Assembly: GCF_008271465.1 (NCBI RefSeq)
Contig: NZ_VMDU01000003.1
Location: forward strand, 124,001-188,000
Direction: 5' to 3'
Origin: Tabrizicola flagellatus
Lineage (GTDB): Bacteria > Pseudomonadota > Alphaproteobacteria > Rhodobacterales > Rhodobacteraceae
Length of the DNA stretch: 64,000 nucleotides
Shown piece after piece: positions 44,132 through 53,315 of this stretch; position 1 is the stretch's first letter; every line of letters begins with the position of its first letter. Made by a program: the position numbers and the translations under genes. The notes beneath the pieces were generated by a model. That model was not told the origin of the DNA. It saw only the letters and a list, made by a program, of their open reading frames with translations, and ran no database searches.

Positions 44132-44698
44132 ATGAAGCGGAGTGGCAGGCTTCGGCATGCGCTTCCGGTGGTGCTGGCGGGCCTCTGCCTGGCAGCCGCG
44201 CCTATGGCGTCTGCGCAGGAGGGCGCGGTCTCGGGTCGGATCGAATGGGGTCTCTGGATCGACCCGGACGGGTGCCAGCACTGGTGGGCCGATGGCGGGA
44301 CCGAGGGCTACATGGTGCCCCGGCGCGATCCGAAAACCGGCAAGCCCGTCTGCCTGAAACAGGTCAGCTGCCTGACCGAAAGCGTGGACACCTATTTTGC
44401 CACCGCCAGCGCCACGCTTACGGCGGCAGGTCGGGCGAAGCTGGAGGACTATTTCCGGCAGACCGGCGCCTTCTCGTTCTCGATCGCCGGCCACACCGAC
44501 AGCCGCGGGTCGGAAGCCTACAACCAGGGTCTGTCGGAGGCCCGCGCCGCAGCCGTGGCGGCGGTCGCGCAGTCGGTCGGTGCGGTGGTGGACAGTGTGA
44601 CGGGATATGGCGAAAGCCGGCCCGTTGCCTCGAATGCGACGGCGAAGGGCATGGCGAAGAACCGCCGTGTCGAAGTCCTCTGCACGAAGGGCGGATGA
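44132..44698 (+). CDS. OmpA-family protein with N-terminal DPDGCQ domain
   Basis: A 188-residue envelope protein: signal peptide to about residue 28 (ending MASAQE), a 45-residue domain with DPDGCQHWWADGGTEGYMVP and DPKTGKPVC, then an OmpA-type peptidoglycan-binding domain (IAGHTDSRGSEAYNQGLSEA and AKNRRVEVL). The first domain recurs in the lipoprotein encoded next, with matching cysteines. ATG at 44132 follows GAGGAG. The OmpA part would bind peptidoglycan; the small domain is unknown. Confidence 0.85.
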   Translation: MKRSGRLRHALPVVLAGLCLAAAPMASAQEGAVSGRIEWGLWIDPDGCQHWWADGGTEGYMVPRRDPKTGKPVCLKQVSCLTESVDTYFATASATLTAAGRAKLEDYFRQTGAFSFSIAGHTDSRGSEAYNQGLSEARAAAVAAVAQSVGAVVDSVTGYGESRPVASNATAKGMAKNRRVEVLCTKGG

Positions 44699-45114
44699 TG
44701 ATGACGGTTGCAGTAAGATCGGAACTCGGCCGTGGCGCGGTGGCGCGGGCCGGCGTGGCTCTGGGTCTGGGTGTTCTCTTGTCGGGCTGCGGCGGGCTGT
44801 TCGAGAGTGTCGAGGGCACCCGACCCTATTCGGGACCGGATTCGGTGATCGCCACGGCGGAGGACTATGGCCGTGACTCGACCAGGCTGGTCGATGGCGA
44901 GGCTGCGGTCGCCTATGACCCGGACGGTTGCCAGGTCTGGATCATCGACGACGGGCTGGAAGGCTATTCCTCGCCGCGGTTCGACCCGAAGACCGGGCTA
45001 CCGGTCTGCGACGGCAAGTATCCGCCCGGCACGGTGATCGGTGTCTACGAGACGCGCGATGCCGGCATCCGCGACAGCGTTCCGGGTCCGGCCGCGAGCC
45101 ACCGCAAGCCCTGA
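44698..45114 (+). CDS. lipoprotein sharing the DPDGCQ domain
   Basis: A 138-residue lipoprotein: the signal ends GVLLSGC, the Cys being the lipidation site. The mature part has DPDGCQVWIIDDGLEGYSSP and FDPKTGLPVCDGKYPPG, the same pattern as in the OmpA-family protein before it. The ATG shares a base with the upstream stop (TGATG), and further ATGs lie at 44695 and 44701. The two genes form an operon ended by the terminator at 45144. Outer-membrane location and interaction with its partner are inferred. Confidence 0.8.
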   Translation: MMTVAVRSELGRGAVARAGVALGLGVLLSGCGGLFESVEGTRPYSGPDSVIATAEDYGRDSTRLVDGEAAVAYDPDGCQVWIIDDGLEGYSSPRFDPKTGLPVCDGKYPPGTVIGVYETRDAGIRDSVPGPAASHRKP

Positions 45115-45143
45115 TCGACGGGAAACGGTCCGGGACATGAGAG

Positions 45144-45170
45144 AGGCCCCGGCTGGAGCGGGGCCTTTTT
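45144..45170 (+). terminator. rho-independent terminator
   Basis: AGGCCCCG (45144-45151) and CGGGGCCT (45159-45166) flank a 7-nt loop; TTTTT follows. Ends the OmpA-lipoprotein operon. Confidence 0.9.
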
Positions 45171-45306
45171 CCTGGGCACTTTTGCTCCGATTGTCATCAA
45201 TTCGGCATGATTCCCCACAACACTTTGTGGCGGCATCCGGTTTTGCTTGCCAGATGCCGTGTCTGGCTGCACACTTTCCCTGTGGCCCTGCAACAAGGAG
45301 ACCCCT

Positions 45307-46311
45307 TTGGGCATCAGCGCGCTGACCCCCCCGTCCGCCGAGGATATCGTCGAGACCGTCCTCGAATTTCCCGACAACCGCTTGCTGATCGATCTCTGCG
45401 GCGAATTCGACCGCAACCTCGCGCAGATCGAACACCAGATGGGGGTACACATCCTGCGACGCGGCAACCGCCTGGCGGTGGTGGGCGACAGGGTGACGCG
45501 CGAACAGGCGGCGGCCGTGCTGCGCTCGCTCTACGCGCGCCTCGAATCGGGGCGCAATGTCGGGGCGGGCGACATCGACGGGGCAATGCGCATGGGGCGC
45601 CCGGCCGGAGAGGCCGAGGGCGCCGAGCAGATCGAGCTGTTCTCGACCGGCATGGAGTTGCGCACCCGCAAGAAGCCGATCGAGCCCCGGACCGAGGCGC
45701 AGAAGGCCTATGTCGCCAACCTGTTCCAGAACGAACTGGGCTTCGGCATCGGCCCGGCGGGGACCGGCAAGACCTATCTTGCCGTCGCGGTGGGCGTGAC
45801 CATGTTCATCTCGGGCGCGGTGGAGAAGATCATCCTCAGCCGTCCGGCGGTGGAGGCGGGCGAGAGGCTCGGCTTCCTGCCCGGCGACATGAAGGAGAAG
45901 GTCGATCCCTACATGCAGCCGCTTTACGACGCGCTGAACGACTTCCTGCCCGCGAAACAGGTGGAAAAGCTGATCCAGGAAAAGCGGATCGAGATCGCGC
46001 CTCTGGCCTTCATGCGCGGCCGCACGCTGTCCAACGCCTTCATCGTGCTGGACGAGGCGCAGAACGCGACCAGCATGCAGATGAAGATGTTCCTGACCCG
46101 TCTGGGCGAGGGCAGCCGCATGGTCATCACCGGCGACCGCACCCAGGTGGACCTGCCGCGCGGCACCGCCTCGGGCCTGGCCGAGGCCGAGCGCATCCTG
46201 AAGGGCGTCAAGGGCGTCAGCTTCAACTACTTCAGCTCGAAGGACGTGGTGCGCCACCCGCTGGTCGGGCGGATCATCGAGGCCTACGAGGCCGACGAAG
46301 CCCAAGGCTGA
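45307..46311 (+). CDS. phoH: PhoH family ATPase, TTG start
   Basis: A 334-residue P-loop ATPase. It has an N-terminal KH-like segment (IEHQMGVHILRRGNRLAVVG), then the PhoH motif GFGIGPAGTGKTYLAVAVG (Walker A), Walker B FIVLDEAQNATSMQMKMFLT and ITGDRTQVDLPRG. The family is linked to RNA metabolism and is usually cotranscribed with ybeY. The start is TTG at 45307, 6 nt after AAGGAG; upstream in-frame candidates lack a ribosome site and the family N-terminus. Confidence 0.93.
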   Translation: MGISALTPPSAEDIVETVLEFPDNRLLIDLCGEFDRNLAQIEHQMGVHILRRGNRLAVVGDRVTREQAAAVLRSLYARLESGRNVGAGDIDGAMRMGRPAGEAEGAEQIELFSTGMELRTRKKPIEPRTEAQKAYVANLFQNELGFGIGPAGTGKTYLAVAVGVTMFISGAVEKIILSRPAVEAGERLGFLPGDMKEKVDPYMQPLYDALNDFLPAKQVEKLIQEKRIEIAPLAFMRGRTLSNAFIVLDEAQNATSMQMKMFLTRLGEGSRMVITGDRTQVDLPRGTASGLAEAERILKGVKGVSFNYFSSKDVVRHPLVGRIIEAYEADEAQG

Positions 46312-46333
46312 CCGGCGCCCCTGCGTAACGCCG

Positions 46334-46410
46334 CCGGGGGCATTCTGCCCCCGGACCCCCTGAGAGTATTTCGAAAAGGGCAAGTGCATTTGCCCTTTTC
46401 CCAAATACTC
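46334..46410. repeat. extragenic repeat: GC hairpin plus inverted GAGTATTT...AAATACTC
   Basis: CCGGGGGC/GCCCCCGG (46334-46354) is followed by a long imperfect hairpin in which GAGTATTTCGAAAAGGGCAA (from 46364) pairs with TTGCCCTTTTCCCAAATACTC (to 46410). This is an inverted pair of the element at 23177 and 28268. It lies inside the phoH-ybeY gap of 212 bp; the remaining sequence to 46523 is GC-rich with no gene. Confidence 0.7.
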
Positions 46411-46523
46411 CCGCCGGAGGCAGCGCCGAGGAGGCGGCGCAAGCCGACGACGAGGGGAAAGGCTTGCGCCGCAGGCGCGCAATTCGGTTTGCCTCCGGCG
46501 CGCATCGGCGCTAGGGGGCAGCC

Positions 46524-47024
46524 ATGGATCTGGTCGAGACGGTGATCGAGGAGGCGCGCTGGGAAGGCTTCGGCTTGCCCGCCCTGGCCGAGCGCGCGGC
46601 GCGTGCTGCGCTTGCCGGTCTCGGGCTGGAGGCGTCGGGCTTCGCGATCGTCGTCATGGGTTGCGACGATGCGCGGATCGCCGTCCTGAACGCCGATTTC
46701 CGCGGCAAGCCGCAGCCGACCAACGTGCTGAGCTGGCCGTCGGAGGAGCGGGGCTCGGACTTCGCGGGCGAGGCGCCGGCCCTGCCGGAGCCGGGGCCGG
46801 AGGACGACCCGGAATCCCTGGGCGACATTGCCATCGCCTGGGAGACCTGCGCGTGCGAGGCGGCCGAACAGGGCAAGACCATGGAAGACCACGTCACCCA
46901 TCTTCTGGTGCATGGCGTGCTGCATCTTCTGGGCTACGACCATGTCGAGGACCAGGATGCCGCGCTGATGGAGGCGCTCGAGGTGCGGATACTTGCAAGC
47001 CTCGGGGTTTCTGACCCATATTGA
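46524..47024 (+). CDS. ybeY: endoribonuclease YbeY / rRNA maturation factor
   Basis: A 166-residue zinc RNase involved in 16S rRNA 3' processing and ribosome quality control. The zinc motif HGVLHLLGYDH (HxxxHxxGYxH) is intact, and NADFRGKPQPTNVLSWPSEE is the conserved upstream block. ATG at 46524. It lies between phoH and corC, the usual order. Confidence 0.96.
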   Translation: MDLVETVIEEARWEGFGLPALAERAARAALAGLGLEASGFAIVVMGCDDARIAVLNADFRGKPQPTNVLSWPSEERGSDFAGEAPALPEPGPEDDPESLGDIAIAWETCACEAAEQGKTMEDHVTHLLVHGVLHLLGYDHVEDQDAALMEALEVRILASLGVSDPY

Positions 47025-47066
47025 CGGTTGCATCCGCCGGACGGGTGTTCTCTGGAAAAAGGACCG

Positions 47067-47963
47067 ATGGGCAGTAGCAGCGACGGGTCTGACGCGGCGC
47101 AGGGCGCGCTGGCCGAGACCGATGATCCCGCCTCGGACCAAAGCCAGCGCGGCTTTTTCGGCAGGCTTCTTTCCGCGTTCAGTTCCGCACCCGAACCCGC
47201 CGTCAGCGAGACGGCGTCTGGCGCCGGCCCCGCGAACCCGGGGTTGCATGCGCTGCGCCGGATGCGGGTCGATGACGTTGCCATTCCGAAGGCCGAGATC
47301 GTCGCCGTGCCGCTGGACATCGGCAAGGACGAGCTGGTCGAGACCTTCCGCGAGCATGGCTTCAGCCGGCTGCCGGTCTACAAGGGCACGCTCGACCATC
47401 CGCAGGGGTTGGTGCTGTTGAAGGACCTGGCACTTCAGCACGGCTTCGGCGCCGCCGGCCGGTTCAGCCTGAAGCGGCTTTTGCGTCCGATCCTCTATGC
47501 CCCCCCCTCGATGCCGACCGGCGTCCTGTTGCAGAAGATGCAGAAGGAACGGGTCCACATGGCGCTGGTCATCGACGAATACGGCGGCGTGGACGGGCTG
47601 GTGACCATCGAGGACCTGATCGAGACCGTCATCGGCGAGATCGAGGACGAGCATGACGAGGACGAGGGCGCGCTGTGGAAAGAGGAGAAGCCCGGCGTGA
47701 TCCTCGCGCAGTCCACCGCGCCCCTGGAGGAGATCGAGGCCGCGCTCGGCCTGCCGTTGCGGGTCGGCGAGGAGGACGAGGAGATCGACACGCTGGGGGG
47801 CCTCGTCTTCCTGCGCTCGGGCCGGGTGCCGGCACGGGGCGAGGTGATCGAGCACGAAAGCGGCGTCCAGTTCGAGATCGTCGATGCCGATCCGCGCCGG
47901 ATCAAGCGGCTGCGGGTGCGGCTGCCGGCGGCGGGCGCGGCCCCGGCTCCGGCGGCCGGGTAG
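47067..47963 (+). CDS. corC: CBS-domain CorC/HlyC family protein
   Basis: A 298-residue cytoplasmic protein with two CBS domains (residues about 75-200: RVDDVAIPKAEIVAVPLDI, VIDEYGGVDGLVTIEDLIE) followed by a CorC_HlyC domain (GEEDEEIDTLGGLVFLRSG). Members are linked to magnesium/cobalt homeostasis; the mechanism is not settled. ATG at 47067 after AAGGA. Its position between ybeY and lnt is conserved. Confidence 0.92.
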   Translation: MGSSSDGSDAAQGALAETDDPASDQSQRGFFGRLLSAFSSAPEPAVSETASGAGPANPGLHALRRMRVDDVAIPKAEIVAVPLDIGKDELVETFREHGFSRLPVYKGTLDHPQGLVLLKDLALQHGFGAAGRFSLKRLLRPILYAPPSMPTGVLLQKMQKERVHMALVIDEYGGVDGLVTIEDLIETVIGEIEDEHDEDEGALWKEEKPGVILAQSTAPLEEIEAALGLPLRVGEEDEEIDTLGGLVFLRSGRVPARGEVIEHESGVQFEIVDADPRRIKRLRVRLPAAGAAPAPAAG

Positions 47964-47966
47964 GGC

Positions 47967-49463
47967 ATGGTGCAGCCATGGACCGAGGGCCGGCGGCGGC
48001 TGGTGCTGGCCTTTGGCCTGGGCGCGCTGGCCGCGCTGGGGCAGGCGCCGCTGGGCTTCTGGTGGGCGACGCTGGCGGGGACGGCGGGGCTGATCTGGCT
48101 TGTGGGCCGCGTGCCGGACGCGCGCGGGGCCTTCCTGACCGGGCTGTTCGCCGGCGCGGGGCATTTCGCCGTTGCCCTGAACTGGATCGTGGAGCCCTTC
48201 CTGATCGACATCGCCCGCCACGGCTGGATGGCGCCCTTCGCCGTCGTCCTTCTGTCTTTCGGCCTTGGCCTGTTCTGGGCCGGGGCGGCGGTGCTGGGGC
48301 GCCTGGCGGCCCGGCCGGCCCTGGGCTTCGTCCTGGCCTTCGTCGCGCTGGAATGGCTGCGCGGCGTGGTCTTCACCGGCTTTCCCTGGGCGATGGCCGG
48401 CCATGTCTGGATCGGCACGCCGGTCGATCAGCTGGCCGCGCTGGCAGGGCCCTCCGGGTTGAGCCTTCTGACCCTGACCCTGGCCATGCTTGCCGTGCAG
48501 TGGCGCGGCCGGGGGCTGGCGCTGGCGGCTGTCCTTCTGGCCGCGGCCTGGGGCTTCGGAGCCTGGCGGCTGGCCCAGCCGTTGCCCGCCCCGCGCGAGG
48601 GCGTGGTGCGTCTGGTGCAGCCCAATGCCGAGCAGTCGCTGAAATGGGACCAGGCGCTGGCGGACATGCACCTGGACCGGCTTCTGGACCTGACGGCCGA
48701 GGGCGGGCCGGCGGACCTGACGCTCTGGCCGGAAACGGCGGTGCCCTACATGCTGGAATATGCGCCCTCGGTGGCCGGGATGGTCGTCGCCGCCTCGGAC
48801 GGGCGGCCGGTCGCGGTGGGCATCCAGCGCGAGGAAGCGGGGCGGTTCTACAACTCGATCCGGGTGCTGGAAGGCGACGGGCAGGAAAGCGCGCGCTACG
48901 ACAAGGCGCATCTGGTGCCATTCGGCGAATACATTCCCTTCGGCGACCTGGCCTATGACTGGTTCGGTCTGCGCGCCTTTGCCGCCCAGGCGGGCAACAC
49001 CTATTCGGCGGGGCCGGGGGTGCGGGTCATGGACCTTGGCCGCTTCGGCAAGGTGCTGCCGCTGATCTGCTACGAGGCGATCTTCCCGCGCGAGGTCAAC
49101 GTGGCGCCCGAGCGCGCGGACTGGATGCTGCAGGCGACGAACGACGCCTGGTTCGGGGTCTGGACCGGTCCGTTCCAGCATTTCGCCCAGGCCCGGCTGC
49201 GGGCGGTGGAGCAGGGGCTGCCGCTGCTGCGCGTGGCCAACACCGGGGTGACGGCGGTGATCGACGCGCGGGGGCGGGTGGTGGACAGCCTGCCCTTCGG
49301 CGAGATGGGGGCGCTGGATGCGGCCATCCCCGGCGCCCTGCCGCCCACGCCCTATGCGCGCTGGGGCGACGGACCAATGGCGCTGTTGCTGGCGGGTCTC
49401 GCGCTGGCGGCCATGACGCGCGGGAGGCGGCTTGCCATTGACGGCCCGCCCCCCGCCGTCTAA
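47967..49463 (+). CDS. lnt: apolipoprotein N-acyltransferase
   Basis: A 498-residue inner-membrane enzyme adding the third acyl chain to lipoproteins. Several membrane helices are followed by a nitrilase-like domain with the catalytic triad Glu in LTLWPETAVPYM, Lys in YDKAHLVPFGEYIP and Cys in LICYEAIFPREV. It starts 4 bp after corC. Several predicted lipoproteins in this window would be its substrates. Confidence 0.96.
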   Translation: MVQPWTEGRRRLVLAFGLGALAALGQAPLGFWWATLAGTAGLIWLVGRVPDARGAFLTGLFAGAGHFAVALNWIVEPFLIDIARHGWMAPFAVVLLSFGLGLFWAGAAVLGRLAARPALGFVLAFVALEWLRGVVFTGFPWAMAGHVWIGTPVDQLAALAGPSGLSLLTLTLAMLAVQWRGRGLALAAVLLAAAWGFGAWRLAQPLPAPREGVVRLVQPNAEQSLKWDQALADMHLDRLLDLTAEGGPADLTLWPETAVPYMLEYAPSVAGMVVAASDGRPVAVGIQREEAGRFYNSIRVLEGDGQESARYDKAHLVPFGEYIPFGDLAYDWFGLRAFAAQAGNTYSAGPGVRVMDLGRFGKVLPLICYEAIFPREVNVAPERADWMLQATNDAWFGVWTGPFQHFAQARLRAVEQGLPLLRVANTGVTAVIDARGRVVDSLPFGEMGALDAAIPGALPPTPYARWGDGPMALLLAGLALAAMTRGRRLAIDGPPPAV

Positions 49464-49476
49464 GGCGCATCCAGAA

Positions 49477-49522
49477 CCGCCACAACGGCTTCCTGGCGTG
49501 GCGGGGATCATCCAACGGAGCA
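49477..49522 (+). promoter_or_regulatory. SAM/SAH-type riboswitch in the metK leader
   Basis: CCGCCAC (49477-49483) pairs with GTGGCGG (49498-49504), enclosing ACAACGGCTTCCTGGC, a core I recall as that of the Rhodobacterales SAM/SAH riboswitch. After a linker comes CCAACGGAGCA (49512-49522); its GGAG, the metK Shine-Dalgarno, can pair with the loop TTCC as a pseudoknot. Ligand binding would hide the ribosome site and lower metK translation when SAM or SAH is plentiful. Confidence 0.9.
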
Positions 49523-49529
49523 CTTCCTC

Positions 49530-50696
<1,167 letters not shown>

Positions 50697-50790
50697 CCGG
50701 GGGAGCCGTCCTTGTGGCATCGAGCCACGCGGACGGCGTCGCCAGTTCCGGCTCCGGTCGCGCTTGACCCTTGGCGCCCGCTCTGCTTGA

Positions 50791-50817
50791 AGGCCCCGGA
50801 TCAAACCGGGGCCTTTC
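50791..50817 (+). terminator. terminator between metK and trmB
   Basis: AGGCCCCGG (50791-50799) and CCGGGGCCT (50806-50814) form a perfect 9-bp stem followed by TTCTC. The stem ends five bases before the trmB ATG, occupying the place of its ribosome-binding site. Confidence 0.85.
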
Positions 50818-50819
50818 TC

Positions 50820-51512
50820 ATGTCGGACGCGGGCGAACACCGCAATTTCTATGGCCGCATCCACGGCAAGACGCTCCGGGCGCAGCAGAAGGCGGACCTG
50901 GAGACCGGACTTGCCGCGCTTTCGTTGCGGGGCGTGACGCGGGCGGAGAACCCGGACCGTGCGACGCTGGACCTGGGCTTCGCCGGGGGGCGGCCCTTGT
51001 GGCTGGAGGTCGGCTTCGGCGGGGGCGAACACCTGGTCCACATGGCCGGGAAGAACCCGGGGATCTTCCTGATCGGCTGCGAGCCGTTCGTGAACGGCGT
51101 GGCGATGCTTCTGGGCAAGCTGCGCGACGGCCGGATCGGGAATGTGGCGATTCACCCCGGCGACGTGCGCGACCTTTTCGACGTGCTGCCGGACGGGTGC
51201 CTGGAGAAGGTCTTCCTCAACTATCCCGATCCCTGGCCGAAGGCACGCCACCACCGCCGACGCTTCGTGACGCCGGGCTACCTCAAACCGCTTGCCCGCG
51301 TTTGCACGCCGGGGGCCGAGTTTCGCGTGGCGACCGATATTCCCGACTATGTCCGTCAGACGCTGGAGGAAGTGCCGCCGGCAGGCTTCGCCCTGATCAG
51401 CGAGGCGGGCCCTGGCGAGGCCTGGGACGATTGGCTCTCCACCCGCTATGAACAGAAGGCGCTGCGCGAAGGGCGGCGCCCGCATTACCTGACCTTCCGC
51501 CGGTCCGGCTGA
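50820..51512 (+). CDS. trmB: tRNA (guanine-N7-)-methyltransferase
   Basis: A 230-residue SAM-dependent enzyme methylating G46 of tRNAs. LWLEVGFGGGEHLVHMA is motif I; VFLNYPDPWPKARHHRRRFV is the TrmB signature, with the catalytic Asp in YPDPWPK. The ATG at 50820 gives the family start RNFYGRIHGKTLR; a longer form from GTG 50712 adds unrelated residues across the terminator. No Shine-Dalgarno precedes the ATG because the terminator stem abuts it. Confidence 0.94.
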   Translation: MSDAGEHRNFYGRIHGKTLRAQQKADLETGLAALSLRGVTRAENPDRATLDLGFAGGRPLWLEVGFGGGEHLVHMAGKNPGIFLIGCEPFVNGVAMLLGKLRDGRIGNVAIHPGDVRDLFDVLPDGCLEKVFLNYPDPWPKARHHRRRFVTPGYLKPLARVCTPGAEFRVATDIPDYVRQTLEEVPPAGFALISEAGPGEAWDDWLSTRYEQKALREGRRPHYLTFRRSG

Positions 51513-51518
51513 CGGACT

Positions 51519-51569
51519 GAGTATTTGGAAAGGGGCAAGACATGCCGATTTGCCCATTCCCAAATACTC
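51519..51569. repeat. extragenic inverted repeat GAGTATTTGG...CCAAATACTC
   Basis: GAGTATTTGGAAAGGGGCAA (from 51519) pairs with TTGCCCATTCCCAAATACTC (to 51569) around ACATGCCGA. Same element family as at 46364-46410. It may end trmB transcription before aroA. Confidence 0.7.
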
Positions 51570-51671
51570 CCCCCGGAGGGTCCGCCATCGGCCCGGCGCG
51601 CGCCGCTTCCGGTGATGGACCCCGGCTGCCGCTTGCGCTATCAGGCGTGCCGGAATGCAAGGGAGACCCAG

Positions 51672-53018
51672 ATGTCCGGCCACGGCGAAGCGCAACCGAT
51701 GAAATCCCGCAAGTCGGGGCCCTTGCAGGGTGTGGCCGAGGTGCCGGGCGACAAGTCGATCAGCCACCGGAGCCTGATCTTCGGGGCGATGGCGGTAGGC
51801 GAGACGAAGATCTCGGGCCTGCTGGAAGGTCAGGACGTGCTGGACACGGCCAAGGCGATGCGCGCCTTCGGGGCGACGGTCACGCGGCACGGGCAGGGTA
51901 TCTGGACGGTGAATGGCGTCGGGGTCGGCGGCTTTCGCGAGCCCGAGGACGTGATCGACTGCGGCAACTCGGGCACCGGGGTGCGGCTGATCATGGGCAC
52001 CATGGCGACCACGCCGATCACGGCGACCTTCACCGGGGACGCCAGCTTGCGCAAGCGGCCGATGGGCCGGGTGACCGATCCGCTGAGCCTGTTCGGCGCG
52101 CGCGCCTACGGGCGGCAGGGCGGGCGGCTGCCGATGACCGTCGTCGGCGCGGCGAATCCGGTGCCGGTGCGCTATGCCCTGCCGGTGGCAAGCGCGCAGG
52201 TGAAGTCGGCGGTGCTGCTGGCTGGCCTCAACGCCCCCGGCGAGACGGTGGTGATCGAACGTGAACCCACGCGGGACCACTCCGAGCGGATGCTGGTGGG
52301 CTTCGGGGCGAAGTTGCGGGTCGAGAAGACCGCCGAGGGCCAGGTCATCACCCTGACTGGCCAACCCGAGCTGCGCCCGCAGAGCGTGGCCGTGCCGCGC
52401 GACCCCTCCAGCGCCGCCTTCCCGGTCTGTGCCGCGCTGATCGTCGAGGGGTCCGACATCCTGGTGCCCGGCGTCAGCCAGAACGCGACCCGGAACGGCC
52501 TTTACCTGACCCTTGTCGAGATGGGCGCCGACATCGCGTTCCAGAACCCGCGGGAAGAGGGCGGCGAGCCGGTGGCGGACCTGCGGGTGCGGTTCTCGGG
52601 CGACATGAAAGGGATCGAGGTTCCGCCCGAGCGCGCGCCCTCGATGATCGACGAATATCCGGTGCTGTCCGTCGTCGCGGCCTATGCGACCGGCCGGACG
52701 GTGATGCGGGGCGTCAAGGAGCTGCGCGTCAAGGAAAGCGACCGGATCGACGCGATGGCCCGGGGGCTCGAGGCCTGCGGGGTCCGGGTCGAAGAGGACG
52801 AGGACACGCTGATCGTCCATGGCATGGGGCCGGGCGGGGTGCCGGGCGGGGCGACCTGCGCCACCCATATCGACCACCGGATCGCGATGTCCTTCCTCGT
52901 CTGCGGCCTGGCCGCGAAGGCCCCGGTCGCGGTGGACGATGGCTCGCCCATCCAGACCTCCTTCCCGGTCTTCGAGGAGCTGATGCGCGGTCTTGGGGCA
53001 GAGATCGAGCGCGGCTGA
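51672..53018 (+). CDS. aroA: 3-phosphoshikimate 1-carboxyvinyltransferase (EPSP synthase)
   Basis: A 448-residue shikimate-pathway enzyme joining shikimate 3-phosphate and [55 protein letters not shown] and [11 protein letters not shown] mark the substrate site. The motif pattern is closer to the class II (CP4-like) enzymes than to E. coli AroA. ATG at 51672 follows GGGAG. The next region holds promoter-like module C. Confidence 0.96.
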   Translation: MSGHGEAQPMKSRKSGPLQGVAEVPGDKSISHRSLIFGAMAVGETKISGLLEGQDVLDTAKAMRAFGATVTRHGQGIWTVNGVGVGGFREPEDVIDCGNSGTGVRLIMGTMATTPITATFTGDASLRKRPMGRVTDPLSLFGARAYGRQGGRLPMTVVGAANPVPVRYALPVASAQVKSAVLLAGLNAPGETVVIEREPTRDHSERMLVGFGAKLRVEKTAEGQVITLTGQPELRPQSVAVPRDPSSAAFPVCAALIVEGSDILVPGVSQNATRNGLYLTLVEMGADIAFQNPREEGGEPVADLRVRFSGDMKGIEVPPERAPSMIDEYPVLSVVAAYATGRTVMRGVKELRVKESDRIDAMARGLEACGVRVEEDEDTLIVHGMGPGGVPGGATCATHIDHRIAMSFLVCGLAAKAPVAVDDGSPIQTSFPVFEELMRGLGAEIERG

Positions 53019-53037
53019 CCTCGGCCGCGCCGCCGCT

Positions 53038-53110
53038 TGTCCACGGTGGACAATCCGAGATTTGCCATGAATGACAAGGGCTTGGCGATTCTCGTTAGGG
53101 TGGTGTCAAC
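53038..53110 (+). promoter_or_regulatory. promoter-like module C: near-palindrome plus -35/-10
   Basis: TGTCCACGGTGGACA at 53038-53052 (flanked to TTGTCC...GGACAA), 29 nt, TTGGCG at 53082-53087, 17 nt, GTCAAC at 53105-53110. Same spacing as modules A and B; GACAAGGGCTTG is shared with B. No gene follows on this strand: the next features are a hairpin at 53129 and the antisense 25-aa gene. Confidence 0.55.
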
Positions 53111-53128
53111 CATGTCCTGAACCGCCCT

Positions 53129-53155
53129 CCCGGACCGCGGCTGCGGCGGTCCGGG
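53129..53155. terminator. hairpin after module C
   Basis: CCCGGACCGC (53129-53138) and GCGGTCCGGG (53146-53155) form a perfect 10-bp stem with a 7-nt loop. There is no T-tract. It may end a short transcript from module C or the 25-aa gene on the other strand. Confidence 0.55.
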
Positions 53156-53167
53156 TGCATTCGGTCG

Positions 53168-53245
53168 TCAGAACACATCCACGAGATGGAGGATGATGAT
53201 GATCGGGATCGGGATGCCGATCAGCCAGGCCAGAACGCCTTTCAT
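53168..53245 (-). CDS. 25-residue single-helix membrane protein
   Basis: A very short gene from ATG 53245 to TGA 53168 encoding MKGVLAWLIGIPIPIIIILH plus LVDVF. The peptide is one strongly hydrophobic helix with a basic N-terminus and an acidic C-terminal end. Short proteins of this kind (WLIGIPIPIIIxL) are, from memory, found in many proteobacteria without a known role. AGATTTCCC precedes the ATG, with a weak ribosome site (GGAGAT). Confidence 0.6.
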   Translation of the reverse strand: MKGVLAWLIGIPIPIIIILHLVDVF

Positions 53246-53315
53246 GGGAAATCTCCGTCGGTTGCTCTGGCCGGGCAACGCAGCGCGGCGGGCTGCGGTT
53301 CCCTTGTCCCGCGCT

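Noticed and set aside
45247-45306. Upstream TTG start for phoH
   Set aside because: It lacks a ribosome site; TTG at 45307 has AAGGAG 6 nt before it.
50712-50819. Longer trmB start
   Set aside because: It would translate through the metK terminator and add residues not seen at TrmB N-termini.
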